Origin: an uncultured Sutterella sp.
Lineage (GTDB): Bacteria > Pseudomonadota > Gammaproteobacteria > Burkholderiales > Burkholderiaceae_F
Length of the DNA: 64,000 bases
Assembly (NCBI GenBank): GCA_900543805.1
Contig: UQTE01000009.1
Location: 24,684 to 88,683 of the forward strand
Direction of reading: 5' to 3'
Positions 25,615-34,824 of this stretch are shown piece by piece (within the stretch, counting starts at the first letter, position 1; each line of letters starts with the position of its first letter). The notes beneath the pieces are model-generated. The model was not told where the DNA came from. It saw only the letters and a list, made by a program, of their open reading frames with translations, and did not search any database. The position numbers and the translations under genes are program-made.

Positions 25615-25863
25615 GCTTCCCTATTCCAAGCCCTGCCGACAAACGGGTCACGGCGCCCGCACCCCCCATTGTAAGGAGGCGAGCCCTGCAAAATGGCGCG
25701 AAATGTCCGGCAAATCGTACGTTGCGGACTCCAGATTTATCCCACCGTCCACTCTCTCTCCGGCAGGCGGGTCAAAGACCGTTCCGGGCCGTTTGCGAAA
25801 GGAAGGAACCCGCCGGGGAACGGCGAAGAAAATCTCCCTTCCCCAACGGATTGCGCTTTTCCC

Positions 25864-26202
25864 TCACATCGGCACGTGTTTGCCCGTCGGACTGTTGCGG
25901 CAAGATCCCGTGGTCAGGCTCAAGATGGAACTCGAGGAGTGTCCGCAGTATTTGCATACGTACCGGCTCTTCTCGTCACCCTCGTAAGGTACGTGCTTTT
26001 TCGTCGGGCTGTTTCGGCATGATCCCGCTGTCAGGCTCAAGATGGAACTCGAGGAGTGCCCGCAGTACCTGCAGAAGTACTTTCGCTTTTCCTCGCCCTC
26101 GTAGGGAACGTGTTTGCCCGTCGGACTGTTGCGGCAAGATCCCGCGGTCAGGCCCGATACGGAACTCGAAGAATGCCCGCAGTACATGCAATAAAACTTC
26201 AT
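25864..26202 (-). CDS. Small three-repeat CxxC zinc-ribbon-like protein
   Basis: The 112-residue protein starts at the ATG at 26202 behind AAAGGAGA. It is three near-identical units of 38 residues, each with Y-x-C-x-Y-C-G-H-S-S-S-S, then L-T-x-G-S-C-R-N-S-P-T and K-H-V-P-Y-E-G. CxxC, Cys and His in each unit suggest one zinc site per repeat. The units are also nearly identical in DNA (period 114 bp), so they were recently duplicated or are kept homogeneous. Similar repeats occur in small proteins of gut bacteria; their function is unknown to me. No signal peptide, so cytoplasmic. It stands alone between the phosphatase gene and the molybdoenzyme operon. Confidence 0.8.
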   Translation of the reverse strand: MKFYCMYCGHSSSSVSGLTAGSCRNSPTGKHVPYEGEEKRKYFCRYCGHSSSSILSLTAGSCRNSPTKKHVPYEGDEKSRYVCKYCGHSSSSILSLTTGSCRNSPTGKHVPM

Positions 26203-26308
26203 ATCGTCTCCTTTTGCCGGGACAGGGAAGCTTGGGATCGGAGGTTCATCCCGAACGCATTTGCGTCCCGCCATGCGAAAACCATAGCACTATGACCTCC
26301 GGATGCGC

Positions 26309-26340
26309 CAAGCCCCCTCGGCCGAAGCTTCGGGGGCTTG
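26309..26340. terminator. Strong GC stem-loop after the molybdoenzyme operon
   Basis: CAAGCCCCC pairs with GGGGGCTTG around an internal GAAGCTTC-like palindrome. It lies about 30 bases after the last gene of the minus-strand operon. A proper T-run is lacking, so termination efficiency is uncertain. Confidence 0.5.
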
Positions 26341-26371
26341 TCGTTCTCGGGGATGCCGAGTCGGAATCTTC

Positions 26372-27241
26372 TTAGAAGATCACCGGGTCAAAGTAGCCGG
26401 CAAAGAGCACCGCCGCACGGAGCGCGAGCGCACCGCAGAGGGCGCACACGCCGCCCAAGGCCACCATGCCCTTCGAAGACTTCATGAAGAGCCCGATGAG
26501 GAAGGGAACGAGGATCCCGACGCCCACGGCGCCGCCCAGGAAGAGTCCGGCGTTGTCGCCCGAGAGGAGCGATTCGGCGCCGGCCACGGCACCCGGCGTA
26601 CCGGCCAAGGCGACCTGCACGAAGGCGAAGATCACGAAGGCTTCGCCGATGTGCACGCCGTTGGCGGCGCTGCCGAGCCAATGCGGGTGACCCGTTTCAA
26701 GCTTGCCCGTCGAGGCGAGGATTTCGGCGAGACCCACCGCGCAGGCGAGACCCGAGAAGATCCAGAGGACCGGCAGAACGGCGGTCGTCCAGAGCGGAAC
26801 GCCCACGGCCTGCGTCAGGAGGAAGCCCGAGTAGGCCGTCGCGGCCACGCCCAGGATGGCGTCGATCATGAGAAGACCGCAGGAGTCCGCCCAGCGGGCG
26901 TTCTTCCACATGCCCCAGGACTGGATAAGCGTCAAGACGCAGAGCACCGCGAGGATGCAGATGCCGATGAACATCCAGCTGCCGAAGTTGAACTTCCATT
27001 CGATGAGCGCGTTGATCGCGGCCATCGGAAGGTTCAGCATGCGCGCCAGGTGCGAGACCACAAGCAGGGTCCCGACGATGGCGGCGGCCGTCGCCACGTA
27101 GAAGACACGCTTCGAGCGAAGCCACCAATTGAGGAAGAGGCTCATGCCTGCCAAGCCCACGAACCAGAGGAAGAACGCGATGGTCCACCCCCAATGCGCC
27201 GTGGCGGCCTGGCTCGTCAATTCAACAAATTCGTACGTCAT
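26372..27241 (-). CDS. Membrane anchor subunit of molybdopterin oxidoreductase (DmsC/NrfD type)
   Basis: The 289-residue protein has eight hydrophobic helices and no extended soluble domain, as expected for the DmsC/NrfD-type quinol-oxidising anchor. The start overlaps the stop of the iron-sulfur subunit gene (26372-27241 against 27238-27822, ATGA). It passes electrons from the quinol pool to the FeS subunit. The three-gene order catalytic, FeS, anchor is that of DMSO, polysulfide and tetrathionate reductase-like complexes. Confidence 0.88.
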   Translation of the reverse strand: MTYEFVELTSQAATAHWGWTIAFFLWFVGLAGMSLFLNWWLRSKRVFYVATAAAIVGTLLVVSHLARMLNLPMAAINALIEWKFNFGSWMFIGICILAVLCVLTLIQSWGMWKNARWADSCGLLMIDAILGVAATAYSGFLLTQAVGVPLWTTAVLPVLWIFSGLACAVGLAEILASTGKLETGHPHWLGSAANGVHIGEAFVIFAFVQVALAGTPGAVAGAESLLSGDNAGLFLGGAVGVGILVPFLIGLFMKSSKGMVALGGVCALCGALALRAAVLFAGYFDPVIF

Positions 27242-27822
27242 TTCACCACCACGAAGTAGTTGGGTTTCGTTCCCTTATGGGGAAGGAGCTTTTCGGTCTT
27301 CGAGACCGCGATCTTGCGGGAAATGTCGGAATTGGGATCCGACACGTCGCCGAACATGCGGGCCGAAACCGGACAGGCCGAGACGCAGGCCGGAAGTTCA
27401 CCGTTCTTAACGAGCTCTTCGCAGCCGTGTCCCATGCACTTCATCGGAAGACCGGTGTCGGGATGCGACCAGCGCACGTCGTAGGGGCACGACGCAATGC
27501 AGTAGTTGCAACCGACGCAGCGGCTTTCGTCCGTCTTGACGAGCCCCGTTTCCGGATCGCGGTAGTTCGCGCCGAAGGGACAGGTGTCGATGCAGGGGGC
27601 GTTTTCGCACTGCTGGCACTGAACCAGCATGTGCACCGGGCGCTTGGCGCGCTCGAGCGTCACCTTGCGGATGTTGGCCGCCAACCAGTCCCAACCTTCG
27701 TTGGGGCGCTCGAACATTTCCGGATAGTTCGTCTGCGCGCACGCGACGATGCAGGCGTTGCAGTCAACGCAACGCGTGGCGTCAAAGAGGTGCGCCAGCT
27801 GCTTTTTGGATTTCGTAGTCAT
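27238..27822 (-). CDS. Four-cluster ferredoxin subunit of molybdopterin oxidoreductase (DmsB/PsrB/TtrB type)
   Basis: The 194-residue protein has four cysteine groups: CVDCNACIVAC (18-28), CQQCENAPCIDTCP, CVGCNYCIASCP and a fourth set with CMGHGCEEL and ACVSACP. This is the usual four [4Fe-4S] electron-transfer subunit. No signal peptide; such subunits are carried out by the Tat signal of the catalytic partner. It lies 10 bases after the catalytic subunit gene. Confidence 0.93.
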   Translation of the reverse strand: MTTKSKKQLAHLFDATRCVDCNACIVACAQTNYPEMFERPNEGWDWLAANIRKVTLERAKRPVHMLVQCQQCENAPCIDTCPFGANYRDPETGLVKTDESRCVGCNYCIASCPYDVRWSHPDTGLPMKCMGHGCEELVKNGELPACVSACPVSARMFGDVSDPNSDISRKIAVSKTEKLLPHKGTKPNYFVVVK

Positions 27823-27832
27823 GGCTTCTCCT

Positions 27833-30427
27833 TCAGACGCGCTTGACGCGGACCGACGTGTTGTTGTTCATGTTCCCGCAGGCGACCTGGCTGACACCTT
27901 CGGTGAGCCAGTTGGAATTGATGCCTTCGCGGACCCATGCGTAGTTTTCGGGAAGCTTCTTCGTGCGAACGCCGCCCGCAAAACCGTGAACAAAGAGAGA
28001 ACCCACGCGCACGCGGTTGGTGACCGTGATCTTGACGCGGCCCTTGACGTGATTGTCGAGACCTTCCACCTCCACGGTGTCGCCCGTCTTGATGCCGAGA
28101 CGATCGGCGTCGACGGGGTTCATCCAGAAGGTGCGGTCGCCGAGGTACTTCGTCGGCCACGTGAAGATCGTGCAGCCGGCCCCCGAAACGCCGTCCTTGC
28201 CGGAGACGAGAACGAATTCGTCGCTCAGGGGCTTGGGCGCCGTGTAGGCGGTGACCGGAACGTATTCCGGAATCGGACGGATGCCCTTGCAATGCGGACG
28301 CTGAACGATGAAGAAGGAGAGAAGCTCGGCCTTGCCGGTCGGCGTCGGGAAGGGCTTCCTGTACGGAACGTTGTCGTACTTCTTCGGGATGGTGAGAGAC
28401 CAACCCTTTTCATCGACGTCCTTCTGAATGCGGTCGCCTTCACCGGGTTTGGCGGCGTTCTTCGAGGCGATCCACTTCTTCCAGCCGGCTTCGACGAGCC
28501 CCTGATCCCACCAGGCCTTCCAACCGGCGCGGTCCTTGATCTCTTCGGTGTAGCCCACGCGCGCGGCGCGTTCAGGATACGCACGGCGAAGGATTTCGAG
28601 GAACTGCCAGATGTCGTGGCGGGCTTCGACGCCTTCGGGCGGATCGATCTCGGCGCTCGAGCGCTGGACGTAGCCGTCGCGGGCGTACGTGACGCCGAGG
28701 TACTCGTGGTTTTCCAGGAAGAAGGTCGACGGCAGCACGTAGTCGGCGTAGTCGTTCGATTCCTGCGGCATCAGATCCTGCGAGACGATGAGGTCGAGCG
28801 CCTTGAAGGCTTCGATCAGGCGTGCCGAATTGGCTTCGCGGTGGAACATCGCGCCGCCCGTGATGAAGAGCGCGCGGATCGGATAGGGCTTGCCGGTCTT
28901 CATCGCCTCAAAGGTCGAATGGAAGCTTCCGATGCCTTCCGGATAGTATTCCTTGTCGAGGGGTTTGCCCTTGGGAGGATCCCAGGTGACGCCCGTGGGG
29001 CCGAGGCACAAGCCGTCCTTTCGCTTGATGCCCGGCGCTCCGCCGTAGCCGCCGCCCTGCGTGGCGATCAAACCACCCTCGCGGTCGAAGCGGCCCGTAA
29101 AGAGGTTGATGACGTTCATCATGCCGAAGGCTTCGACGTCGTTGGCGTTGCGCGACGAATACCAGCCGTCGTCGCAGACGCCCTTCAACTTGAAGAAGTC
29201 GCGCGCCGTTTCGACGAGCGTGTCGACGGGAATGCCCGTGATCTTCGAGGTCTCTTCGGGCGTATAGCGGTCGTTCACCTTCCTGAAGGCGTCAAAGGCC
29301 GTCGAAACGCGTTCGACCGTGCCGTTGAGGAAGGTGACGTCGGTCGTGTGCGAGAGGAGAAGCGGCTGCAGAGGATCGTGGTCGAAGCCGACGACCGCGC
29401 CTTTTTCGTTGAGTTTCGGACCCTGCCACATGAGCGTGCCCGTGGCTTCGTCAACGACGGCGAAGCGTCGGGCGGAACCGCCCTCGACCACTTCGTTTTC
29501 CGTGACGGGACGCAGGTCTTCATGAACGAGCACGGGACCGTTCGTCCAGTGCTTGACCCAATCGAGATCGCACAGGCCTTCCCTGAGGCCGATGTGAACG
29601 AGGCCCTGCAGGAACGCGCCGTCGGTGCCCGGCTTGATCGGAATCCAGGTGGCGTCGCCCAGAGCGCCTTCCGGCATGCGCGGGTCGACGAAGACGAGCT
29701 TGCAGCCGTTTTCACGGGCCGCGGCGGCGTGACCGAAGATGCCCGCGGCGCAGTTGAGGGTGCGTCCCACGAGAAGGAGGTAGCGCGCGTTGCCGTAGTC
29801 GGGGTCGACGGCGCCGACGCCGTTGTAGGCGGGACCGAAGACCATGCGGCGCCCGAGGGTCGAAGCGCTGTTGCAGGTGGCCGAGTGGTTGATCACGTTC
29901 GGCGTGCCGAAAGGCTGCGCAAACCAGGCCTGATACCCCGTGAAGTTGTGCGACGTGAGCATGACGCTCTTTTCACCGTACTTCTCGGTGATTTCCTTGA
30001 GTTTCGCCGCAATTTCGTTCAAGGCCTGATCCCAGGAAATTTCCTCGAATTCGCCCGAGCCCCGTTCGCCCTTGCGCTTCAACGGCTTCCGGATGCGAAG
30101 CGGATGGTTCCAGAGCCAAAGCGTCTGCGCTCCGCGGCCGCAATAGCCGCGCTGGGGATGCGAGGGATTCGGGAAGATGCGGACCGAGTCGGGACCGGGC
30201 TTGGCCCCCTTCTTCTTCATGGCGAGCAGGCCGCAGCGCGCGCCGCACATGCAGCAGGCCGTGGGATGCGCCTCCCAGCCTTGCGCCTTCAACTTCTCAA
30301 CGGTCTTTTCAACCTGAGCGAGCGAGAGCCCGGCAAAACTGCCGACGCCGACGCCCGCCGCGGTCGCACCGAGAAGGGTACGGCGGGAGATGCCGACGCC
30401 CGAAGTCGGGTTCGGTTTTTGGTTCAT
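27833..30427 (-). CDS. Tat-exported molybdopterin oxidoreductase catalytic subunit (PsrA/PhsA/TtrA-ArrA-like)
   Basis: The 864-residue protein has a Tat signal (SRRTLLG at 14-20) and an N-terminal [4Fe-4S] motif with Cys58/59, Cys61, Cys65 and Cys96. A Mo-bisPGD domain follows, in which Cys185 within NHSATCNSAS is the likely molybdenum ligand. A C-terminal dinucleotide-binding domain covers residues from about 740. It acts in the periplasm as terminal reductase in anaerobic respiration. The substrate cannot be read from the sequence; the Cys ligand argues against DMSO/TMAO reductases (Ser) and for the polysulfide/thiosulfate/tetrathionate/arsenate group. Start ATG behind GGAAGGAGA. Confidence 0.88.
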   Translation of the reverse strand: MNQKPNPTSGVGISRRTLLGATAAGVGVGSFAGLSLAQVEKTVEKLKAQGWEAHPTACCMCGARCGLLAMKKKGAKPGPDSVRIFPNPSHPQRGYCGRGAQTLWLWNHPLRIRKPLKRKGERGSGEFEEISWDQALNEIAAKLKEITEKYGEKSVMLTSHNFTGYQAWFAQPFGTPNVINHSATCNSASTLGRRMVFGPAYNGVGAVDPDYGNARYLLLVGRTLNCAAGIFGHAAAARENGCKLVFVDPRMPEGALGDATWIPIKPGTDGAFLQGLVHIGLREGLCDLDWVKHWTNGPVLVHEDLRPVTENEVVEGGSARRFAVVDEATGTLMWQGPKLNEKGAVVGFDHDPLQPLLLSHTTDVTFLNGTVERVSTAFDAFRKVNDRYTPEETSKITGIPVDTLVETARDFFKLKGVCDDGWYSSRNANDVEAFGMMNVINLFTGRFDREGGLIATQGGGYGGAPGIKRKDGLCLGPTGVTWDPPKGKPLDKEYYPEGIGSFHSTFEAMKTGKPYPIRALFITGGAMFHREANSARLIEAFKALDLIVSQDLMPQESNDYADYVLPSTFFLENHEYLGVTYARDGYVQRSSAEIDPPEGVEARHDIWQFLEILRRAYPERAARVGYTEEIKDRAGWKAWWDQGLVEAGWKKWIASKNAAKPGEGDRIQKDVDEKGWSLTIPKKYDNVPYRKPFPTPTGKAELLSFFIVQRPHCKGIRPIPEYVPVTAYTAPKPLSDEFVLVSGKDGVSGAGCTIFTWPTKYLGDRTFWMNPVDADRLGIKTGDTVEVEGLDNHVKGRVKITVTNRVRVGSLFVHGFAGGVRTKKLPENYAWVREGINSNWLTEGVSQVACGNMNNNTSVRVKRV

Positions 30428-30684
30428 GAATTGTCTCCTTCCAAAAGCGAAATTGCGGAGTCTTCATACAATTTCACCCCCCGAGACTATCACGAAGAAA
30501 CGGGAACGCACTTTCAGTAATTTCCCAAGTACCCTAACCAATACTCGCAGTGATAAACCTCACTCCGAGAGGTAATTTCAACCGCAGCACCCAAACGAAA
30601 CAAGCAAAGTTTTCGTTCCCGAACGAACCCTTTTATCAGCACGCTCAAAGTCTCGTAAAAGAATGAGCCTCCCCCCGCGATCTT

Positions 30685-32718
30685 TTACCGCATTCGGCGG
30701 CAGGCCACTTTCCGCAAGCCCTGCGCAGCCGTCACGCCCCCAAGAAAAACTTTGCCGCTTCTGCACTCGAGGCGGGCCTCTGCACAGCGGGGCGCAAAAG
30801 AACAGCCGTCGGGCACGTCCCCTTCCGTCGCAGCGTGCTTCGCCGTGCACCGTTTTCCGCCGTCAATCCTCGGGACGGAATCGAGCAGCATTCTCGTGTA
30901 AGGATGCAAGGGATCTTCGAAGAGCGCCTCCTTCGGCGCCCACTCGACGAGTTGTCCGCGATACATCACCCCGACCGTGTCGGCGATGTGACGAACGACG
31001 CCGAGATTGTGCGAGATGAAGAGCATGCTCAAACCCCGTTCAAGCTGCAGAGTTTTGAGTAGGTTCAGCACCTGCGCCTGGACCGACACGTCGAGCGCGC
31101 TCGTCGGTTCGTCGCAGATCAGAAGGTCGGGGCCCGCGGCGACCGCCCGCGCGATCGAAATTCGCTGGCGCTGTCCGCCCGAGAACTCGTGGGGATATTT
31201 TTCGAGCGCCTCTTCGGGGAGGCCCACGAGGCGTGCGAGTTCGCGAAGCTTCGCCCTGCGCTCGGGCGCGCCCATTTCGGGACGCAGACTTTTCAGGGGC
31301 TCCTCCCAAATGGCCTCCACCGACATGCGGGGGTTGAGGCTCGCGTAGGGGTCCTGAAAGATCATGTTGACGTGACCCGCACCGAGCACCTTCACGTCCT
31401 TTCCGTTCACCGTCACCTTTCCCCCGTCAGGGGCGAGCAGCCCCGCGGCGATTCGTGCGAAGGTGGACTTGCCGCAGCCCGACTCTCCGACGAGTGCGAC
31501 GGTTTCGCCCCTGCGGACCGAGAGGCTTACACCGTCGACGGCGACCGTCACGTCGTCCCTTCCGCCGGCGAGCCGTTCGAAGAGCCCCGCACGGCGAAGC
31601 GTGAAGATTTTGCGCACGTCTTCGACCCGAAGAATCTCGGGCGCCGTCCCGAGCGCTTCGAGGCGCCCGGCTTCGAGCGTCTTCCAACTCCTCTTCAGGG
31701 GCGGGTGAAACCGCACGACCGAATCGGGAACGCTTCGGCCGTTGTCGGCCGCAAGCCAGCAGGCGGCAGAAGAGCCGCCGCAGTCCGCGAGCTCGGGGCG
31801 CTCCGTTTCACAACGCTTCTGCGCCGCGCGGCAGCGCGGATGAAAGGGACACCCCGACGGTCGCTTCGCCGGATCGGGCATGACTCCGTCGATCTGCTCG
31901 AGCCAGAGTGACGACGACTCCGTGTCGGGAATCGACCCCATGAGCCCCTTCGTGTAGGGATGCTGCGGCGTCTTCATGAGGGATTCCGTATCGCCCTCCT
32001 CCACCACGCGTCCCGAATAGAGAACCGCCGTGCGGTCGGTCGTCTCGGCGATCACCCCCATGTCGTGGGTGATGAGCAGCACCGCGCAGCCGCGCTCCTT
32101 CGCAAGACGCCGCAGGAGCGCCGTAATTTGCGCCTGCACCGAAACGTCGAGCGCCGTCGTCGGCTCGTCCGCGACGAGAAGAATCGGATCGAGCGCGACC
32201 GCAAGCGCAATCACGACGCGCTGCCGAAGGCCGCCCGAGAGCTCGTGGGGATACTGTCCGAGACGCTTCTCGGGTTCCGGCAGTCCCGCCTCTCGAAGGA
32301 GCGCGGCCGAGCGCGCGCGAAGTTCCGGCTGCGTCAGTCGCACGCCGTGCGCGGCAAAGGTCTCGCGAAAATGTTCCCCGACGGTGAGAAGCGGATTGAG
32401 GCTCCCGAGGGGATCCTGCAGGATCATTCCGATTTCGGGCCCCCGAATGCGGCGAATCTCTTCGGGCCGGAGATTCTGAATCTCCCGGCCTTCGAGCGCG
32501 ATTCGTCCGCGCGTTCGCACGACGCCCTCGGGAAGAAGACCCGCGACGGCGTTTCCGATCATGGACTTTCCGGCGCTCGATTCTCCGACGAGCCCGAGGA
32601 TTTCGCCCGCGTTCACGGTGAGCGAAACGTCTTCCAAAAGGGCCGCCCCGTCGGAGCGCCGAACCGTAAGACCCTCGACCTCGAGGATCGGGCTTTTCTT
32701 CGTGTTTTCTTCCAACAT
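30685..32718 (-). CDS. Dual-ATPase subunit of peptide ABC importer (DppD-DppF fusion)
   Basis: The 677-residue protein carries two full ATPase domains in one chain. The first (about 10-270) has Walker A GESSAGKSM and the signature LSGGLRQR. The second (about 330-590) has GESGCGKST and FSGGQRQR. Each has the C-terminal oligopeptide-transporter extension with a CPFHPRC or CSFAPRC cysteine motif. Such fused proteins (GsiA/YejF type) power peptide or glutathione import. The ATG at 32718 is favoured; a GTG overlapping the permease stop is an alternative. Last gene of the operon. Confidence 0.93.
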   Translation of the reverse strand: MLEENTKKSPILEVEGLTVRRSDGAALLEDVSLTVNAGEILGLVGESSAGKSMIGNAVAGLLPEGVVRTRGRIALEGREIQNLRPEEIRRIRGPEIGMILQDPLGSLNPLLTVGEHFRETFAAHGVRLTQPELRARSAALLREAGLPEPEKRLGQYPHELSGGLRQRVVIALAVALDPILLVADEPTTALDVSVQAQITALLRRLAKERGCAVLLITHDMGVIAETTDRTAVLYSGRVVEEGDTESLMKTPQHPYTKGLMGSIPDTESSSLWLEQIDGVMPDPAKRPSGCPFHPRCRAAQKRCETERPELADCGGSSAACWLAADNGRSVPDSVVRFHPPLKRSWKTLEAGRLEALGTAPEILRVEDVRKIFTLRRAGLFERLAGGRDDVTVAVDGVSLSVRRGETVALVGESGCGKSTFARIAAGLLAPDGGKVTVNGKDVKVLGAGHVNMIFQDPYASLNPRMSVEAIWEEPLKSLRPEMGAPERRAKLRELARLVGLPEEALEKYPHEFSGGQRQRISIARAVAAGPDLLICDEPTSALDVSVQAQVLNLLKTLQLERGLSMLFISHNLGVVRHIADTVGVMYRGQLVEWAPKEALFEDPLHPYTRMLLDSVPRIDGGKRCTAKHAATEGDVPDGCSFAPRCAEARLECRSGKVFLGGVTAAQGLRKVACRRMR

Positions 32719-32723
32719 CTCGT

Positions 32724-33608
32724 TCACCCCTTCAGAACCGGATTGAGGACGTCGCGCAGACGGTCGCCGAGGAAATTGACGGAGAAGACCGTCGCCGCGA
32801 GCACCGCGCTCGGGAAGAGCGCAATCCACCATTCGCCCGAGAAAAGAAAGTCGTTGCCGATGCGGATGAGCGTGCCGAGCGACGGCGTCGTGGGCGGAAC
32901 GCCCACGCCCAAAAAGGAGAGCGTCGCCTCCGTCATCACGGCGGAGCTCAGATTGAGCGTTCCCAAGACGAAGACCGGTCCCATGACGTTCGGGAGCACG
33001 TGACGAAGAAGAATCCTCCCTTCCGAAACGCCCGAGAGCTTCGCTGCGCTCACGAAGGCGGCTGAGCGCTTCGTCCTCGCGAGTCCCCGTACGGTGCGCG
33101 CGTAGGGAACCCACCCCGTCACCGTCATGGCGATCAAAAGGACCGCGTAGAGCGTCCCCTCGCCCGCACTTTCGCCCAAGACCGTACGCAGAACCCCGTC
33201 GACGAGAAGCGCCGCCAGAAGCGTCGGAAAGGCGAGCATCACGTCGCAAAGACGCATGAGTACTGCGTCGACGACGCCTCCCGCATAGCCCGCGACGAGC
33301 CCCGCCGTCACGCCCAGGACGAGGGAGAGAAGCGCCGCCGTCACCCCGATCGCGAGCGAAAGCCGCGTGCCGCTCAGAATGGCCGAGAAGAGATCGCGCC
33401 CCTGATCGTCCGTACCGAGAAGATGCGCGCCGTTGCCGTCCGGGAACCACGCGGGCGGGAGATTCGCGTCCGCGATGTCGAAGGCGGCGAGATCCGTCGC
33501 GTCGTAGGGCGAGAGCCAGGGCGCCCCGACCGCCGCGATCAGGACGGCGGCAAAGAGCAAGGCGGAGACTTTCGAGACGGGCGTGGCGAAGAGTCGTTCG
33601 AGCATCAA
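32724..33608 (-). CDS. Peptide ABC importer permease (DppC/OppC type)
   Basis: The 294-residue protein has six hydrophobic segments and the permease EAA loop around SAAKLSGVSEGRILLRHVLPN. The N-terminal extracytoplasmic region with HLLGTDDQGRDLFSAILSGTR is diagnostic for the DppC/OppC branch. It pairs with the DppB-type permease at 34825-35796. Start ATG behind AAGGA, six bases from the amidohydrolase stop. Confidence 0.94.
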   Translation of the reverse strand: MMLERLFATPVSKVSALLFAAVLIAAVGAPWLSPYDATDLAAFDIADANLPPAWFPDGNGAHLLGTDDQGRDLFSAILSGTRLSLAIGVTAALLSLVLGVTAGLVAGYAGGVVDAVLMRLCDVMLAFPTLLAALLVDGVLRTVLGESAGEGTLYAVLLIAMTVTGWVPYARTVRGLARTKRSAAFVSAAKLSGVSEGRILLRHVLPNVMGPVFVLGTLNLSSAVMTEATLSFLGVGVPPTTPSLGTLIRIGNDFLFSGEWWIALFPSAVLAATVFSVNFLGDRLRDVLNPVLKG

Positions 33609-33614
33609 GAGTCC

Positions 33615-34823
33615 TTATTGGAGTGCCGCAAGGCGTTTTTCCACGAGGCGCACGAAGAAGTCGGCCGTGGGTCCGAGCGCGAGGTCGTTGTAGTCGAAGT
33701 TCGGATGGTGATGGTTCGCCGTGTGGTTTTCATCGGCGATCCCGACGCGCGGGAAGCACCCCGGACGCTTTTCGAGGAAGAACGCGAAGTCTTCCGCGCC
33801 CATCGAGGCGGCGTGATTGCGCACGCGCTCTTCACCGTAGGCCTCGAGCGCCACCTTCCGGGCGAATTCGAGCTGTTCGTCGTGATTGACGAGCGGCGGA
33901 TAGAGGTGCACGTATTGGAAGTCGATCTCGGTCCCCGTCGTCGCGGCGACGCCCGCGCAGATTTCGCCCATGCGCCGCTCGATCAGATCGCGCTCTTCCG
34001 GGTAGGCGCAGCGCGTGGTTCCAGCGAGCTTCACTTCGGCGGGGACGACCGAGACGCCCTGCGGATCGCCGCCGTGAATCGAAGCGATCGTCACGACTGC
34101 GGGGCGCATCGGATCGACCGAACGGGAAACGATCGTCTGCAGCGCTCCGATCAGAATCCCCGACGCCACGACGGGGTCCACCGTCTTGTGCGGACGCGCC
34201 CCGTGTCCGCCCACGCCCTTCACGGTGATGCGGAAATGGTCGGCCGCGGCGCACTGCGCGCCCTTCGTGAAGCCGATCACGCCGAGCGGAAGTTCGCCCG
34301 CGCAGTGCACGCCGTAGATTTCGTCGATGGGGAAGCGCTCGAAAAGTCCGTCCTCGATCATTTCCCGCGCCCCGGCATAGCCCTCTTCGCCCGGCTGAAT
34401 GATGAGGACGACGTCGCCCGCGAGATTTTCGCGGCGCTTCACGAGCGCGTGCGCGGCAAGGAGGACGCCAGCGACGTGGCCGTCGTGACCGCAGGCGTGC
34501 ATGCGGTTTTCGACGACCGAGGCCCAGGGGTGACCCGTGTGTTCTTCCAAGGGGAGCGCGTCCATGTCGGCGCGAAGCGCGATCGTGACAAGATGCCCGG
34601 GAATTCGCTTGCCGCCGCGGATCACCGCGGCGACGCCGGTCTTGCCGATTCCTTCGACGACCTCGTCGCAGCCCATGGCGCGCAACGCGTCGGCCGCAAT
34701 CTTGGCGGTGCGGACTTCACACATGCCGAGTTCGGGGTGGGCGTGAAGGTCGCGGCGGATCGCCGTCATGGCTTCGAGACCCGAGAGAACTTCCGGAAGC
34801 AGTTTTTCGTTGAGAGCGGACAT
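33615..34823 (-). CDS. M20 family amidohydrolase (hippurate/N-acyl-amino-acid hydrolase type)
   Basis: The 402-residue protein starts at the ATG at 34823 behind AAGGAG. M20D motifs are complete: RRDLHAHPELG, ADMDALPLEE, HACGHDGHVAGVLLAA, IQPGEEGYAGAREMIEDG (Glu-Glu), GGHGARPH and MGAEDFAFFLEKRPG. Family enzymes remove acyl groups from N-acylated amino acids. No signal peptide, so cytoplasmic. It is embedded between the two permease genes of a peptide importer, indicating it hydrolyses the imported substrate, plausibly an N-acyl or peptide form of tryptophan given the leader upstream (inference). Confidence 0.93.
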   Translation of the reverse strand: MSALNEKLLPEVLSGLEAMTAIRRDLHAHPELGMCEVRTAKIAADALRAMGCDEVVEGIGKTGVAAVIRGGKRIPGHLVTIALRADMDALPLEEHTGHPWASVVENRMHACGHDGHVAGVLLAAHALVKRRENLAGDVVLIIQPGEEGYAGAREMIEDGLFERFPIDEIYGVHCAGELPLGVIGFTKGAQCAAADHFRITVKGVGGHGARPHKTVDPVVASGILIGALQTIVSRSVDPMRPAVVTIASIHGGDPQGVSVVPAEVKLAGTTRCAYPEERDLIERRMGEICAGVAATTGTEIDFQYVHLYPPLVNHDEQLEFARKVALEAYGEERVRNHAASMGAEDFAFFLEKRPGCFPRVGIADENHTANHHHPNFDYNDLALGPTADFFVRLVEKRLAALQ

Positions 34824-34824
34824 G

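Noticed and set aside
25864..26202. The three 114-bp direct repeats as a CRISPR-like or intergenic repeat array
   Set aside because: Units are contiguous without unique spacers and are in frame with a conserved Cys pattern, so they are coding repeats.
27749..30520. 923-codon open frame opposite the molybdoenzyme gene
   Set aside because: Antisense to the catalytic subunit, which has all its motifs on the minus strand.
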